NCBI GenBank assembly: GCA_028753945.1
Contig: JAPNXP010000010.1
Coordinates: 4,529,042 to 4,593,041, forward strand
DNA length: 64,000 nucleotides
Direction: 5' to 3'
Source: Hexactinellida sp. DTS-2022
Taxonomy: Eukaryota > Porifera > Hexactinellida
The notes beneath the pieces were generated by a model. The model ran no database searches, was not told the origin of the DNA, and saw only the letters and a program-made list of their open reading frames with translations. Every line of letters starts with the position of its first letter. Position 1 is the first letter of the stretch. The position numbers and the translations under genes are program-made. Shown here in pieces: positions 35,980 through 48,680 of the stretch.

Positions 35980-37472
35980 AAACCACATTCAACCTTGGAG
36001 ATTTCTTCGTATCTCCGCTTCTCTTTCGGCACACGATCTTTAAAGAGTCTCCAGTAATTCCAGGACTATTTTTAATACATGAACGGAAGCTTCAAAAAAA
36101 CCATGAGATCCTGTTTGAAATGGCCGCTATTAAAGTTTCAGCACTTACACAAAGAGTATTTCCAATAGTGAATGACGAAGAAAAAGGAATTGTAAATGCG
36201 ATTAGAAAATTTCTTCCCAATTCAATCAGACTCCGCTGCTGGAACCACATTTTCAGAAGTGCACGATACTGGTGCAGGAATCATAACATCAACCGTAATC
36301 AAGTTCAAATATTCATTTCTGACATGAAAGATCTATTCCACAAGCCTTCTCATGATGCTTACGAGGCAGAGCTTGAAAAACGTACTGCGAACTGGATCAA
36401 TCCAATTCTTTAATATTAATTGAAGAATATACATCCAGAAATTAATAAATCTATTGGCCGGTGGATACTAGAGAAAGAAGGTGTATATTGTCCAATTCAG
36501 TGGAGTACTTATGAATCAGTCTGAAAGCTTTAACATGGTCTTGAAAAGTTTGCAACAATGGAAAGAAGTTCCAGTAGTTTGTATCCTCTTATCATTTTAC
36601 CTCCTTCAATCATTTTTTATGAATGAAATTAAGAGGTTTTGCTAATCAAGGCAATTATCACCTTCATACACAATTTCTCTCTATGATGGAGGAGGCTGAC
36701 ATCTCAGAACCTGAATTCATATGTGTATCTCCTCAAGAGATTGTCAATCGTATCTGAGAAAAGAGTATTGTTGCTTACACTGACGTTCGATTGTCAGAAC
36801 AGCAGGAAGTGAAATTAGGATACCAGAAGCCCCACTCCTCTCTAACCCAAATTGAAAGAGCACATATAATACTACACTCAGGAAACATCTCATTTGATCC
36901 CAAGCTACATTTATTCAATGTTATTGGTTCTGGCAACCGCCCATATGTTGTCCGCCTATTCACACGGGAGATGTGTAGTTGCCCCAAGTGGGATATGTTA
37001 TCACATCATAGCTGTAAAAATAAGCATTGGTAGCGAAACTAGTGTTACGAAGCATCAGAAATTAAATTTGACAATGTCTCGTAAAAGAACTCGCATTCGT
37101 AAAGATAAAACATCAGGAAGGAAGAGAGCACGAAAGATGGACGTAGATTAGAACCAGATAAAAATGGATATCCCAGCATATTTTCCACTTGACCTGAAAA
37201 TATATGCTCGAATTCAAATACTACTCAATAACGTCTGGTGGATTCTAGTTCGGAAAATTCTAATATATATTCCATTTCACCTGTAACAATAAACCCACAA
37301 GATACAAAACAAGAAGACAATTCATCCCCATTCAAACAATCAGTTCCTCACGTCAACATACTAGATACGAAAGAAGACAATTCTTCTCAATACTCGCATT
37401 CTCCATTTCTATGTGATAATATTTCCGAGACCTCCTCAACTGCACCCCGACATCTATTGGTTTTACACCTCT

Positions 37473-38403
37473 TCATTCCCTGGTGTATATATTTGTTTGT
37501 TACGAGTTGATTGAAGAAACTGGACGATTTCCAAATGTGATTTTTGGCATATAGGGGTAACTTTTGGCACCCGCCAACAAGTTGAGGTTTCCACCCAAAA
37601 TTTCTCACACCTCGAAAAGTTATGACGTCATTGTCACATTTCGAGAACCCAGAAAATACACATAATCGCACATAATTAGCGCCCACAAAGAGATAAAAAT
37701 CTGAAAATTTAATAGAACATGTACATTAATGATGCGGGCACGTTGGTCACACCAGATCACCAATATGCTTACTCATTATCGCATGATGACGTAATCATTA
37801 AAAATTCACATTGTTAAATTGACTTTTTAGGCCTATTTACGCTTTATAATCAATATTAGGAGTATATACAGTACCCGGACAAAAGTTTTCGACCACCCAA
37901 CATTTTCCCATTGAAAATAGTACTATAGTAGGCCTAATAATATTGTTCAATGCATTAAAACTTTATGACATATTGTGATTTTGAATTCAGATTCGTATTC
38001 TACGCAATCGAATTACCCATTGTAGATGCTTCCAATTGATTACATATTAATTCGGTTGAAAATTATCATCAAATGGCAACATGTGCCACCTGTTCCCATC
38101 CCTCCCATAGTGGCAAATTGGGAAATAGTGGTGCATAGTGGCACAGGAAGATAATTTTTAACCAAATCAAAAAGGGATTGAATTGAAAGCTCCTACAATT
38201 GTTAATTCGAATGTGCAGAATACGAATATGTATTCGAAATAGCAATATCTCATATAATTTTATAACACCATCTTCCATTGTTAACCCAACTATAGTACTA
38301 TTTTCGATGGGAAAATGTTGGGTGGTCGAATACTTTTGTCCGGTTAGTGTATATGTGTGGTTGTGTTCTGCCGCGAAGCGACCTAGCAAGCGAAGCGCGC
38401 TAG
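37473..38403 (+). mobile_element. Helitron with alternative 5' head, split by a Tc1-type MITE
   Basis: The body and 3' end (GCGCGCTAG at 38403, followed by T) are of the family seen at 12656-13156. The 5' end reads CATTCCCTGGTGTATATATT and then TTGTTTGTTACGAG, lacking the usual TCTATACTATTAAAAC. The copy at 57110-57475 has the same head. Without the nested MITE it is about 450 bp. Confidence 0.75.
37869..38349. mobile_element. Tc1-type MITE nested in the Helitron
   Basis: CAGTACCCGGACAAAAGT mirrored by TACTTTTGTCCGGTTAGTG, TA on both sides, inverted arms of about 60 bp (GACCACCCAACATTTTCCCA). Confidence 0.92.
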
Positions 38404-38514
38404 TTTATATTATAATACAGTTTTACTAAATATATACACTTCATTCATTAGGAATCTAATAATGTGGTTATATAACAATGTTAACTAAGTCTTATGCAAT
38501 GGTTTCTTTCTAAT

Positions 38515-40014
38515 TTATGAAGTGACTAGCGCGCTTCGCTTGCTAGGTCGCTTCGCGACAGAAGACAACCACACACCAACCGCTTCGCGGTTGGTGTGTA
38601 GTTTACGATTAGGATAATCTGCAACTAAATTGTTCACGATTAGTTCACGATTAGGATAATCTGCAACTAAATTGTATATCCTTTCATCACGATCGATGCT
38701 TAATTTTGAAGGTAGATGTATATTTCCTCCTTCCCATTTTGCATAATTAACATCTTGAATCCCTTGCTCCCGATGTAAAAGTTTTACGAATTTGGGAAAA
38801 CTTGGATGGGAACAAGAAATGCTTGACTGAAAAGCGTTATGCCATCCCTCAACAACGTTATTGGTCCGAGCTCTTTTGTTGATTACGCGATCATGCATGT
38901 TCCAAAACCTAATGGGAAATTGTGGTATTCTCCTGGTTTGGTCTGTCAATCTCTTGCCAATGTAGGTTTGTTCGAAATATTCACCAATTTCTAGTGCACA
39001 TTGGGGGAAATTCGCCATGAGTATTGTGAAAGAGTCGGATACATCATGTTCTGGAACAAAAGCCAGACTTGGGAGCATTCTCATAGTAATGGCAAATTCA
39101 GGATCTTCAAGGTATTGATTTGTTAATCCTTTTGATTGGATCTTCCTAAAAATATTTTGTGATAAGTGGAAGAAGCATCCAGACACGACAGCCAAAAAGT
39201 GTTCTTCGAGTACATTGAGTGAAGCTTTCTCAAAATCTACCATGATGTGAGAAGGGTTTAATGCGGGTTCTATTTCTAAAAGCTTTCTGAATACTCTGTT
39301 GTACGTGGTTTGATTTTTGTTGATAGTTAGTATATAAATACAAGGAAATGTATAGCCATCTTTGTCAGCGTGGAGGGTGTATAGCTGATAGAACTGTTGG
39401 GGGACAACTTTGAACGTTCCATCTGCATACCAATTTTGAGATTCCCTTAATATCGAAAGCATTTTTGGTGTAGCGAAGATGATAATTCTGCTAATATCTC
39501 CCACACCAGAATCAAATAGTAGGAATGGTTCCCCCTTAGGAGTTACACGATATCTCTCCAGAATATGTATTTATGAAGCCGATGCTGAGTTAATGATTCT
39601 ATCAGGTCCTTTTTTATGTACACGGATCATCCTCTTAATTGATTCTGTCTTTGGAAGTTGATTAATACTTGAATCTGACATTGTTTCAACTCCGGAAGCA
39701 AATATAGCCCTTGTACTTTCATCTGAAATGTGATCAGCACGTTCTCTCATCAAATCATAGCCTTTGAGCATTTCGATGCGTGACATATCAGGCCCATGAG
39801 TATGAGTGTCTATGATTTCGTTGGAATCTTTTGGTTTTACGATAGATAAGTTAATTTTGGTGCTTAATCTCGCTTTGCAATGACCACGATTCTCACAGAC
39901 CCAGTGATATAATTCATCATTTGATTTATTTAATGTATAAATGAATCCTAGGATTACAAGTTTATCCTTACCTCGCTTGCTTCGGATAGTTTCTGCTAAT
40001 AACGGAGTTGCCAT
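38515..40014 (-). pseudogene. MULE transposase with N-terminal FLYWCH finger
   Basis: One frame of 500 codons from ATG at 40014 with a single in-frame TAA at 39571-39573. Residues about 20-75 form a FLYWCH zinc finger (YHWVCENRGHCKARL with IDTHTHGPD). The MULE core follows: QNWYADGTFKVVP (first Asp), SHIMVDFEKASLN (second Asp), GCFFHLSQNIFRKIQ, and NNVVEGWHNAFQSS. Near the end NLVADYPNREL is tandemly repeated. The last about 25 residues are read from the Helitron tail, so the original C-terminus has been replaced. It functions, or functioned, as a Mutator-superfamily transposase. The intactness apart from one stop suggests recent mobility or capture. Confidence 0.85.
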
Positions 40015-40400
40015 AGTTTGAATAAATATAAGTTATGATAATTCGGATACAGATATGCCATTTATACTTTTCTGACCTACTGTTTAGAAATGACAAGTAT
40101 TGGCGTGAATATAAAGCCAAATAATAACAATATGTGACAAAAAATACTTATTAGAAACCATACGTGATATACAATAACATTAGAAACGGCTTAAAAATTT
40201 TTGGAGTAATTAATAATCTTAATCGAAGAGACAGCGACGAAACACCCGGCGACGAAACCTCCGGCGACGAAACATCCAAGCGACGAAACATCCGCGACGA
40301 ATAGTCCGGCGACGAAACCTCCGACGACGAAACATCCGTTTACCATATATATACACACACATATACACCCAGGCTTGTGTTTTAATAGTACGTGTATAGA
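38526..40400 (-). mobile_element. Helitron carrying a MULE/FLYWCH gene (1,875 bp)
   Basis: Minus strand: it starts at 40400 with TCTATACACGTACTATTA, a variant of the family head with a short insertion, then CACAAGCCTGGGTGTATATG. It ends at 38526 in GCGCGCTAG with the usual hairpin. The outside bases are A before TC and T after CTAG. Between the roughly 45-bp head and roughly 85-bp tail, the normal Helitron body is replaced by a minisatellite and a transposase gene. Confidence 0.82.
40228..40338. repeat. Minisatellite (CGGCGACGAAACCTC)n
   Basis: About six to seven 15-19 bp units (GCGACGAAACATCC variants) upstream of the MULE gene and inside the Helitron. Confidence 0.85.
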
Positions 40401-40563
40401 TTTACCATAAAAATATGATTATTTCTCTATAATATGTGACGAAATCCCCCTCAAATTTTTGCATTATGTCACTGGCGCATGGTTCTGTATTTTCTAAAGT
40501 ATTTATAATTTCCGGATAAAATTTAGTGTGATATACCCAGCCATAGCATTCTATACACTAAGG

Positions 40564-41385
40564 CAGGGGTGGGCAAACCTTTTAGGCCGCGGGCCAAAAT
40601 GGATAAATGTCATAGTGTTGCGGGCCTGAGAGTGAACATTTCTTATTTAACACATTTTTTAGTTTATTTCAAGTAGCATTAATGGAGAAATAAACGATGA
40701 TACTGAGGAAGTATAAACTAATATAATCACATATTAGGAAGTATAAATAACTAGTGGGAGTTGTGCAGTTAATCCTGCGTTTTTATTAGCTTATCAAAAT
40801 TTGGTTCTCTTGCTGAAGTAGCAATACACATAAGCTGAGAAATGTACTCATCTGTCAATGCTGATCTTGACATATTTTTGATAAACTTCATCATACCTGC
40901 CAATCGTACAGGGATCTCTGTCCTGTAAAAGAATTTTAAACATTTTGGCCATTCTGTACAGGCGTACAGGGATTTTTAATTACTAATTATGTGTACATAT
41001 TGCCTAAAATGTCTACAGATGTGATAGTAAATTATGCCATGCATTCTGCATTGACTACATAAGGCACAACTTTGTTTCTATATTTATTCAAGTGTATAAT
41101 AATTCCCTGGACGAGCGAGCGAAGCGAGCGAGATATTTTTGGTAGGAGATTGAACTGTAATCTCGTTTTCTGCTAGAACTCGCCATTTCAATTTAGGTTC
41201 TGCCTCCTACTTTTTCTAATAATATCTAATAATTGATGGAAATCGTAAATGCAAACTATAGTTACAAAATACTGTATTCAAACTAGGAACATTGATGCAT
41301 TTGTAGAGTATATATAATTGAAAAGAAGCGAATTATCCGCGGGCCACAGCGAATGGTCTCGCGGGCCACGGTTTGAGCACCCTTG
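40564..41385. mobile_element. hAT-type MITE
   Basis: CAGGGGTGGGCAAACC mirrored by GGTTTGAGCACCCTTG; exact 8-bp duplication CACTAAGG. GCGGGCC words near the ends. It hosts a piece of repeat C. Confidence 0.9.
40880..41160. repeat. Dispersed repeat C, copy inside a hAT-type MITE
   Basis: It shares GCATTCTGCATTGACTACAT and CGAGCGAGCGAAGCGAGCGAG with 10440-10620. GTACAGGGAT occurs near its left part. The ends are not defined. Confidence 0.45.
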
Positions 41386-41745
41386 CACTAAGGCAATGGT
41401 GGTCACTAAAATTTTTGGACCAGGGATTGGTTAAGTACTTCAAAACAACCTTTTCTAAAATGGTCATTTGTTCAATTTTTCCATTAATTTTAGCTACCCT
41501 CATCATCCTGACAACATATTATTGTCAATTAAAACGATTGGAAAATATAAGGAGTTTGATATATAATATATAATACAGTATACTCAACAAACACAGATAT
41601 TGATATAAATGTTATAATGATACTAAGGAGCTTAAGACAGCAATACGTAAATAGAGATATACTTCTAAGAGGGAGTAGTCACACTTAATACATCTACAGG
41701 AACAGCAACAGGTTTACCGAATAAAACTAACAGAAAAAAGAAAAA
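41386..41745. other. No gene recognised
   Basis: Flank of the P-like transposase C-terminus. I did not find the CATAGCC/CATGGCC terminus expected for the P element. Confidence 0.4.
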
Positions 41746-44261
41746 TTAATTCTTGAATTTAGTAAGCTTACTATTATCACGCTTCAATACTAGTACATTA
41801 TAATTCTTAACTCTATTAGATAATAAACAGTTGGAAACAGTGAGAAAAAGTTTTCGTAGAATGTCCCACCGCGATACATTGCACTCACATACGAATCTCC
41901 AAAGTGTGCTATGCTCTAGTTCCATAGTGGCCCATGCCAGTTGAACGAGTTTTGTACGGGAAGAGCCAGAGTAAAAGTTGTCAAATTGTTCCCTATGACT
42001 GTCAATTTTGCTAAATATGTCAAAAATGACCTTAATGCATTCAAGAACATGGCTCGATGAATATTTGAGAGAACCCCTATCTAACAATTCTATCAGTATA
42101 GACTGACTGCCCATGTCATCATTCACTTGAATTTCCTGCACAATATACAATTACTAGATTTTTTGAGATAAGAAAATACAGCATAGCCAGCGACAAACGC
42201 GAGGCACTCAACTTGAGATGCTGCCATTTCCGGAAGGCTGATTTCATTTAAGGTTGACAAATAGGAATCTACATCAAAACTAGCAGCATGTTCATCGTCA
42301 TTTGAGTGAAAAAATGTACTTAAATACTCTAAGACAGGCGTGTCAAACTGGTGGCCCGCGGGCCATTTGTGGCCCTCCGGTTGCTTAGATTTGGCCCGCA
42401 ATCCATCAAAATATATGGAATATGGCCCGGGTAAAGGGCTGGGGCTATGAAATTGGCCCACTATTCGAATCGAGTTTGACACACATGCTCTAAGAGACTG
42501 GTAGGTCTCTCAATAGGATCAGATTCTCTTCTGATCTGAAACAATTTTAGAATATTAGAAAGCTGAAGCCGGCGCTCAGACTCCAGGATTTGACAATATG
42601 AAATGTGATACTGTGAACCTGACATTTGCCGGTACAAACCAAAATGGTGTTCTAAAGCATCGTTTTGTATCCTTGATGTCAGAAGGTATTTGAAACCATA
42701 TTTTGTACAAATCAATTCGAGTAGTAAAGGTAATGCCTTGCAGGTATGTATAAAACTTTTAAAAGTTTGAGATAATTTTCCTTTCGCTGTAGGAAGAGCT
42801 CTCCAGCACTCTAACCAAGACACAAAGTTTTTGAGAAACAATAATCGCGAGTCGTTCAAACATAAGGGTGCAGACATTTCGTCATTAAAACGAATATTCT
42901 TCCCTACCCAGTTCACATTAAACATTTTTCAAACATCATTGATTAATTTCAAAAATTCAACAGTTTGGGTTTTGTCTACAATGTTCTTTTCCAAAGTATA
43001 TGCTAACAGTAACAGTCCCGCTGATGTTGATGCGTGAAAAACCCTAAGTGCTAAATTGACATTTTGTCTTTCCAGGCTAGATGGCCAACAGGCTTTTGAT
43101 GTTAATCTGGGAGCACGTTTGAATAAATTGCACTTATCCGAATTGAATAGAGTTCTTATGTCCAGAAAGGCTGAATAGCAGATGGTAGGTAGGGTACATA
43201 GAATTAGAAAACGAACTGGCATCGATACCAAGTTCTGATGTATTGATGGAAACTCTGAGGTTATTAGGAGGTATATTTTCGGTATATGTGTAGTCATGAG
43301 GTTTGAATTCAGTAAATTTTGGGAAGATAAAGACCTTTTCGTAGTCTTTTAAATTGAGCCAATTGTTCCTACAGACTTAATAATATGCACAATGTCAAAG
43401 AATAAAATTAGATCTCTGATTGGATCACATGGATGTTTTACTATGGGCATCAGAGATTTTTGGTCCGCTGAAAAAAGTTTAAATAAACTGACATTTAGTG
43501 GGTAGTTATCAGTGCATATTGCGTCAACATATATATTACATCTTTCTATATCAGAGATAGTTTTTGTAACAATGGGAAAAAGAGCCGTAGCAGAGCTAGA
43601 ACCGAGAGGGACTAGACGTACAATTGTGGAAAATTTTGTCATAAAACTAGATACCATCATAGAAAACACAGTTGTAGGTGGATCTTCAGGATGGTCGATA
43701 GAGCCTATTAGTTACCACCTTTATAGCTGGCATCACTACGTATGTGTACTTCGTCCATTTGAAGTATAACGTGTCGCTCGCTGTCATTAAATGAGGATGA
43801 AAACTCTTTAAGAACATTTAGATAATCGCTATCTAAACCGACATAATTTTTTATTTTGAGGATATTACGCTCATGTGGTAGAGTTAAACAATTCGAAGAT
43901 TTAATAAGACGGTAACAAGCTGGTGAAATACCATGAACCTTAAGGGGAAAACCTGAGTTAAAACACTATATCGGCGCCCAAATTTGGAAACTTTCAAAGA
44001 TTTCAATTGGTCAAGTAAAAAATGAAACCCTATTTTTGATGAATTAAAGAGGTTTTCATTTATAGCTTCGCCGGCAGCGAAATCTAAATCATCATGGTCT
44101 AGTAATTTAATAACGTGTTCCAAATTACTAATGGCATTTTCTAGGCAAGTTGTAACAGTGGATTGTGGTGTTTCTGAACTTTGATTAATCTTAGGCCTAG
44201 GTAAACAATCTATTTCTAATAACAGGATCTCAATTTGAGGGATGTCACTAACTTGCTTCAT
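41746..44261 (-). pseudogene. Decayed P-element / THAP9-like transposase
   Basis: Minus-strand blocks in N-to-C order: 43884-44261 (RRYSVLTQVFPLRF), about 43740-43840 (HVILQMDEVH), 43349-43669 (YVDAICTDNYPLN and LFFDIVHIIKSV), 42929-43297, 42461-42925 (LLTSRIQNDALEHHFGLYRQ), 42123-42482 (SQVECLAFVAGYAVF) and 41746-42150 (SNCLLSNRVKNYNVLV). These follow the order of P transposases: three acidic catalytic motifs, the NDALEHHFG box, then the VAGY box. No THAP domain is visible. Multiple stops and shifts occur, and a hAT-type MITE interrupts it. It abuts the Mutator-like gene on the right. Confidence 0.8.
42335..42487. mobile_element. hAT-type MITE in the P-like transposase
   Basis: 153 bp with CAGGCGTGTCAAACT at the left and GAGTTTGACACACATG at the right; exact 8-bp duplication CTCTAAGA. 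Contains GGCCCGCGGGCC. Confidence 0.92.
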
Positions 44262-44317
44262 GGAAAGATCTATTTGATATTTTTGTTGATGAAAGGCCGT
44301 GATATATAAATCAGATT

Positions 44318-46226
44318 TTATCGTAAGCGATGCTTCAATATGAGGTTGACTATCCTTAAATTATTTGTAATTCTCTCATTATCGAACTCTTTTACCAAAT
44401 TATCTATTGAAATATAACCGTTCAATCCTAAAATATCGATGATTTTTTGAATCCCAGCTATCCCTTCGTTGAAACGAAGAATTGATAAACTACAACCTAA
44501 TTTCATCAAACTCAATTCTATCGGCTTAGTTTTACTAATACAGTTCCAAATCATCCCATGAAGGTTCTCATTCAAATTTGAGGTATTACCACTCTGAACC
44601 TTTTCCAAAAATGACTACGCAAAATATGGTGCTAGAATCTCTAAAACACGATCCCTACAGGCTAAATTGATGCACCTGGGATGTTTTGGAATGGTATCTC
44701 CTACAACTACCGCTTTCTGATACATACAAAATGAATCAACACCCTTCTCACAATATTTATGCATTTCATGACAATTCTCATCATTAGCAGCTAAATGATA
44801 AACAATTCCCAACAATGCTTCACGTAATTCAATTAGATTACCACCAATTCTACTTTTTACAACAAAGCCATAAAGTGATGTTATTTTATCAATTATATTA
44901 TCAGCTAAAAGATTTATTTCAATAGATATATCTCCTAATTCTTCACTATCATCCCAATTATCTCTCCCTTTTTTCAAATCCCTAAGCGTAGATGGCCGAT
45001 ATAGATCCCTAACAGATCTTTTCTGCGCTTCTGTTTTACATTGCCCCAATTCGTGTTGCAATAGTGTCTTTTGAGAAGCAATAAATTCTTTTTGTTTTTC
45101 AACTAAATGTATTCGTATACGCTTCTGAACATGGCTCAAACATTCCTCCCTCCTTATTGTTATATTAAATTCCCCATAAATATTATTTTCAGCTAATATA
45201 TTGATACTTTTATCATCACCATCCGCAATAATTGTGGAGTAAATTAATTTTTGTTCTGTTGACTTTCGAAAAATAACAGGTGCTAATTTTGATTCCAGCG
45301 CAACTGAACTATATTTGCCATATTCTTTGGCCTGGCAACTAGATTCATGCATTTCTTTCCATATTTTATATTCAGCTAATTCTAACCGTTTATCCCTAAG
45401 AGCTTGTTGCTTCCCAATACACAATTTGCAACTATTACAGGCAATTTCATAGCTTAGTACTTTCCCAGTTTCCACGGATATAGCACAAGCAACGCAGTAT
45501 CTAGAGAATCCACCGCCCGCTTTGCCCCCCCCTTTTTTGATAGGCTCCGTCATAAGAAACAGTAACCTCTAAAAATTCTGAATCTGCGGTATTGTGGTTT
45601 TCTCTCAGCTCTAAGGCTGCCCGCATACAGCTTGCTTGTGCTACATCCGTGGAAACCTTAGATAAATAATCCTGAGCTTTGTAAAATGCTCTATTAGATA
45701 AAGTTGATGGCAAACCAATGAAAGTATTTACGAAATCAAGTCCTGATTTACCAATTCCAACTAATCTACCTCCCAAAATTTGTAACAAGTTATGACCAAA
45801 CTTTATTGAATTATCTGTGTCAGAATGGGGGGTACTATTCTGAGGGAGAGTATAGAAAGGAGTAGCTGCAAAACATTGATCACAAACAATATAATAATGC
45901 AAGGCCAATCCATGATTATAAGATGTTCGATAGAAAGTTAGCCGACCTTTACTACAAAACTTACACACTGAAATTACATCTAGTGCTCCCTATAAAATTT
46001 CTATATTCAAAAGTGCATTCCCTTCGACCCTACATAAATTTATTTTTTGACCCCTAGATTTGCCGACCTCAAAAATCTCCAGTTCCTCAAGTGGAAGATC
46101 TGGTAAAATGATTGGGGAGATTTTTGATTGGGCAGTTGTAAGCTTAGGCTGACTTTCAGATAACGGAGTTTGGTACAATTGCACAATCTTACACCCCCCT
46201 ACTTTTTCAAAGATGGTCAAAATCAC
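44318..46226 (-). pseudogene. Mutator-like transposase (RG...TGKVL type)
   Basis: Minus strand from ATG 46226. Key segments are VTVSYDGAYQKRGG, then FSRYCVACAISVETGKVLSY with CNSCKLC, HVQKRIRIHLVEKQKEF, VVKSRIGGNLIELREALLG, YCEKGVDSFCMYQK and NTSNLNENLHGMIWN. This fits the large invertebrate family annotated as Mutator-like transposase domain proteins. It has an in-frame TAG at 45990-45992, a shift at the G-run near 45525-45535, and an in-frame TAG at about 44615. The function would be DDE-type transposition; this copy is inactive but little diverged. The first codons lie within an inverted-repeat arm shared with 51345-51755. Confidence 0.82.
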
Positions 46227-46730
46227 TGTATGCCACGTGATAGAACCCGTCGAGACATGAAGATTGAGCTAAAGATCACTAAAATCGGTTAAGAAATAAA
46301 AAAGTTAAAATTTTTTAGCTCATAAGCCAAACTCTATGGGAAAAATTGAAATCATCACTGATGCCAAATATACTATAAAATAGTATTGTAGTAGCATAGT
46401 TATGTGCATACAAGCCAATTTACATGTCTAACACTTCACTTCGTTATTACGGTGTCAGATTCATTTTATCAGATTCCTATTCTAAATTTCAAATCTCCAG
46501 TTTAATATTTATTCTACTAAATGCTAAGCTACATTTAAGGCTGAATTCGGTAACCGTTGCTGACATCGGTTAACGGTTAGAGATTTTATTAAGCAGTTAG
46601 CCCGTCTGTTGAATAACAGCAGAGTTATTGGTAAATTAATGTATAAAGTATTAAAATTTTTTGACTCAGATCGGTTAGCCAACCCCACCCTTGCGTACAT
46701 TATTCATTATTTCAACTGTTATTAGATTAT
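46167..46730 (-). repeat. Left arm of a large inverted repeat
   Basis: Mirrors 51345-51755 at high identity over about 400 bp, interrupted here by an insertion at about 46533-46690. It covers the start and 5' flank of the Mutator-like gene, so it is probably that element's terminal region. Confidence 0.85.
46533..46690. mobile_element. Small insertion (MITE-like) in the left arm
   Basis: Present in the left arm but absent from the right. It runs from about AAGGCTGAATTCGGTAACCG to GGTTAGCCAACCCCACCCTTG; CTACATT and GTACATT flank it. Probably hAT-like. Confidence 0.6.
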
Positions 46731-48660
46731 TATTTAATTATTCGTCTGTATAATAATTAAAACCTATAACTTGAGACGCGTACCGCCATGCTGTAGCTAG
46801 CTACGACGATACGTTTAATTTAGGCATACCAAGTTTAAATTGCTTCCTCTGCCCTTCATTATGTACCTGATCAACTGAAAAGTACTATCTGGTCAACCGA
46901 ATATATCTGGTTGCCAACCAAATCCCAAATGCTGATATTCTGTATCAACCCGAATATTGTACTAATTGGTTTCAACATTGCTTATTAGCGACATTTCTCA
47001 TTATCAACTAATTTTCAGACATGATCTATTTTAGAAAGTTCTCTTAGTAACAACAAATTTACAAATTTATTGAAACTCGATTGAATGTATATTTTTATTT
47101 AAATGTGCTTATCCATTAACTTCAGAAAAGATTTGAAGGAAATTTGGATCCAAAAATGTCAAATATGAGAGCACCGTATTTCCGAATTTCGATTGTACCC
47201 CTATTTTGAATAGACTGAGTTCGAAAGAATCAAATATATACTAGTTGCTTAATGCCTGTTTTATAACACATGCTATTATTATACTGTTTTACCAAATGAC
47301 CACCTACAATAGTAATCTTGGAGATAAATTTGTCAACATTAATAATATTTTATAAATAAGCCCCTTCCAGATTACTGCAATATTCTTACATGTGTTGAAA
47401 TTCCTATCAATAAATACTAGAATGGAAATAAAATCAGAATCCTATGCGCCTTTGTATCATTTCAAGCAGAGTTGTCTGTTACCCCCAAAGAGGTATCCAC
47501 ATATTAGTTTGTCTAGAAATACTTAGATAATATGAGAAGCGTTGGCGGATTTTAGAAATTCCAGAAGGTTCACATTAATTAATTAAAACTTCTTCACAAC
47601 TTCTTCATATCAAATAACATCATTTACATGAATTACATCATTAATAAACAATTCTAAAACATCTCAATCAGGGTTTTAAATCAAATCAATTATTTCAAAT
47701 GATTTGATTTTGGGAAAAATGATTTATTTACAGCCATGCAACTGATACATTTATTTTTATGTCATACAGAGTAAACAAACTTCATGAGTGTATATGGAGT
47801 TGCTTTTAACTACTCAGAGGATAATTTTAAAAATAAATCGTATATGTTTACCGACCATTATTTCTGCAAACTTCTTGAGCCTAAAATGATTCTAATTTGT
47901 TGTGAATTTATTTCTTAAATTAATAAATCCTGCTTAATGCTTAATAGTCAATATTAATGAGTGTACTATCGCGAAACGACAGACTCCGAAGAGCTTTTAC
48001 CAAATTAACTACAATTGAACATAAATTTTCACAAATTAAAAGCTTTTATCACGATTCTTGATTCCTAAAAATTGTTTAAATTTCTTAACCAATTATTTAA
48101 GAGATTCTTTGATACATGAATCATTGGGTTGGAGTTCTTCTTAGGGAAATCAATTAGGATTGGCATTAGTGATTTACCTGAAGGAATTGTAATAATTCAT
48201 AAAAATGAATAATGTTCAAAATTTGGAGCGCCGCGCCGACTCCTGCTCCCCAAATACAAAGTAGGTTCCTCCTGAAATTCGAAGTACGTAGATCCTATTA
48301 TAATAATGTTCTGTTTTGTGTTATTATGAAACAGAATTATACATAGTATACGTATTTGCAATCATTTCAATGGTTTTTATGCAGTAATGAATGATTATAA
48401 TTTAATTCAATAAGAAACCCTCAATCCAATTGGAAGCACTCTAAATTAGTCAATTGTAGTTCATACTAACTTTTTAAAATTACAATTGGAATGATAATTG
48501 TTAAGCAATGGTTGGTTTCATAAAAGTGTCATACAAACCACAAGTAGTAAAGACCTTAGATACCTTAAATTCCAAAATGGCATACAAATCACCACTTATA
48601 TTAATATAAAAGAGTTTCAGAGAAGACAATTCTAAAATTTCACATTTACATACCACACGT
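46731..48660. other. About 1.9 kb without recognised genes
   Basis: AT-rich DNA with no convincing frame or repeat shared within the window. It may be interior of a larger element bounded by the inverted arms. Confidence 0.4.
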
Positions 48661-48680
48661 AATTATTCTTTCATTGATCA

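Larger units (their letters stand above)
33900..37151 (+). pseudogene. Decayed MULE transposase with SWIM-like end
   Basis: Plus-strand pieces in order: PPVKPKAGDVFIFSNKDSK (about 33970), DDWKSDQYRWGNNGVIKLPR with SNGFTRHAYVLLDNED (about 34377-34540), an IHEIAYDLPDFVW segment (35168-35400), then TFNLGDFF (near 35990) and ERKLQKNHEI leading into a MULE core (36120-36410, with VNDEEKGIVNAIRKFLPN and CWNHIFRSARYW). A C-terminal CSCPKWDM region near 36975 resembles a SWIM finger, and the end is rich in Lys and Arg. Several stops and shifts are present, and four elements are nested in it. It belongs to the Mutator superfamily. No terminal repeats were found. Confidence 0.75.

Noticed and set aside
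46731-48660. Hidden coding gene between the left arm and the Merlin transposase
   Set aside because: No open frame of useful length or recognisable domain in either strand.
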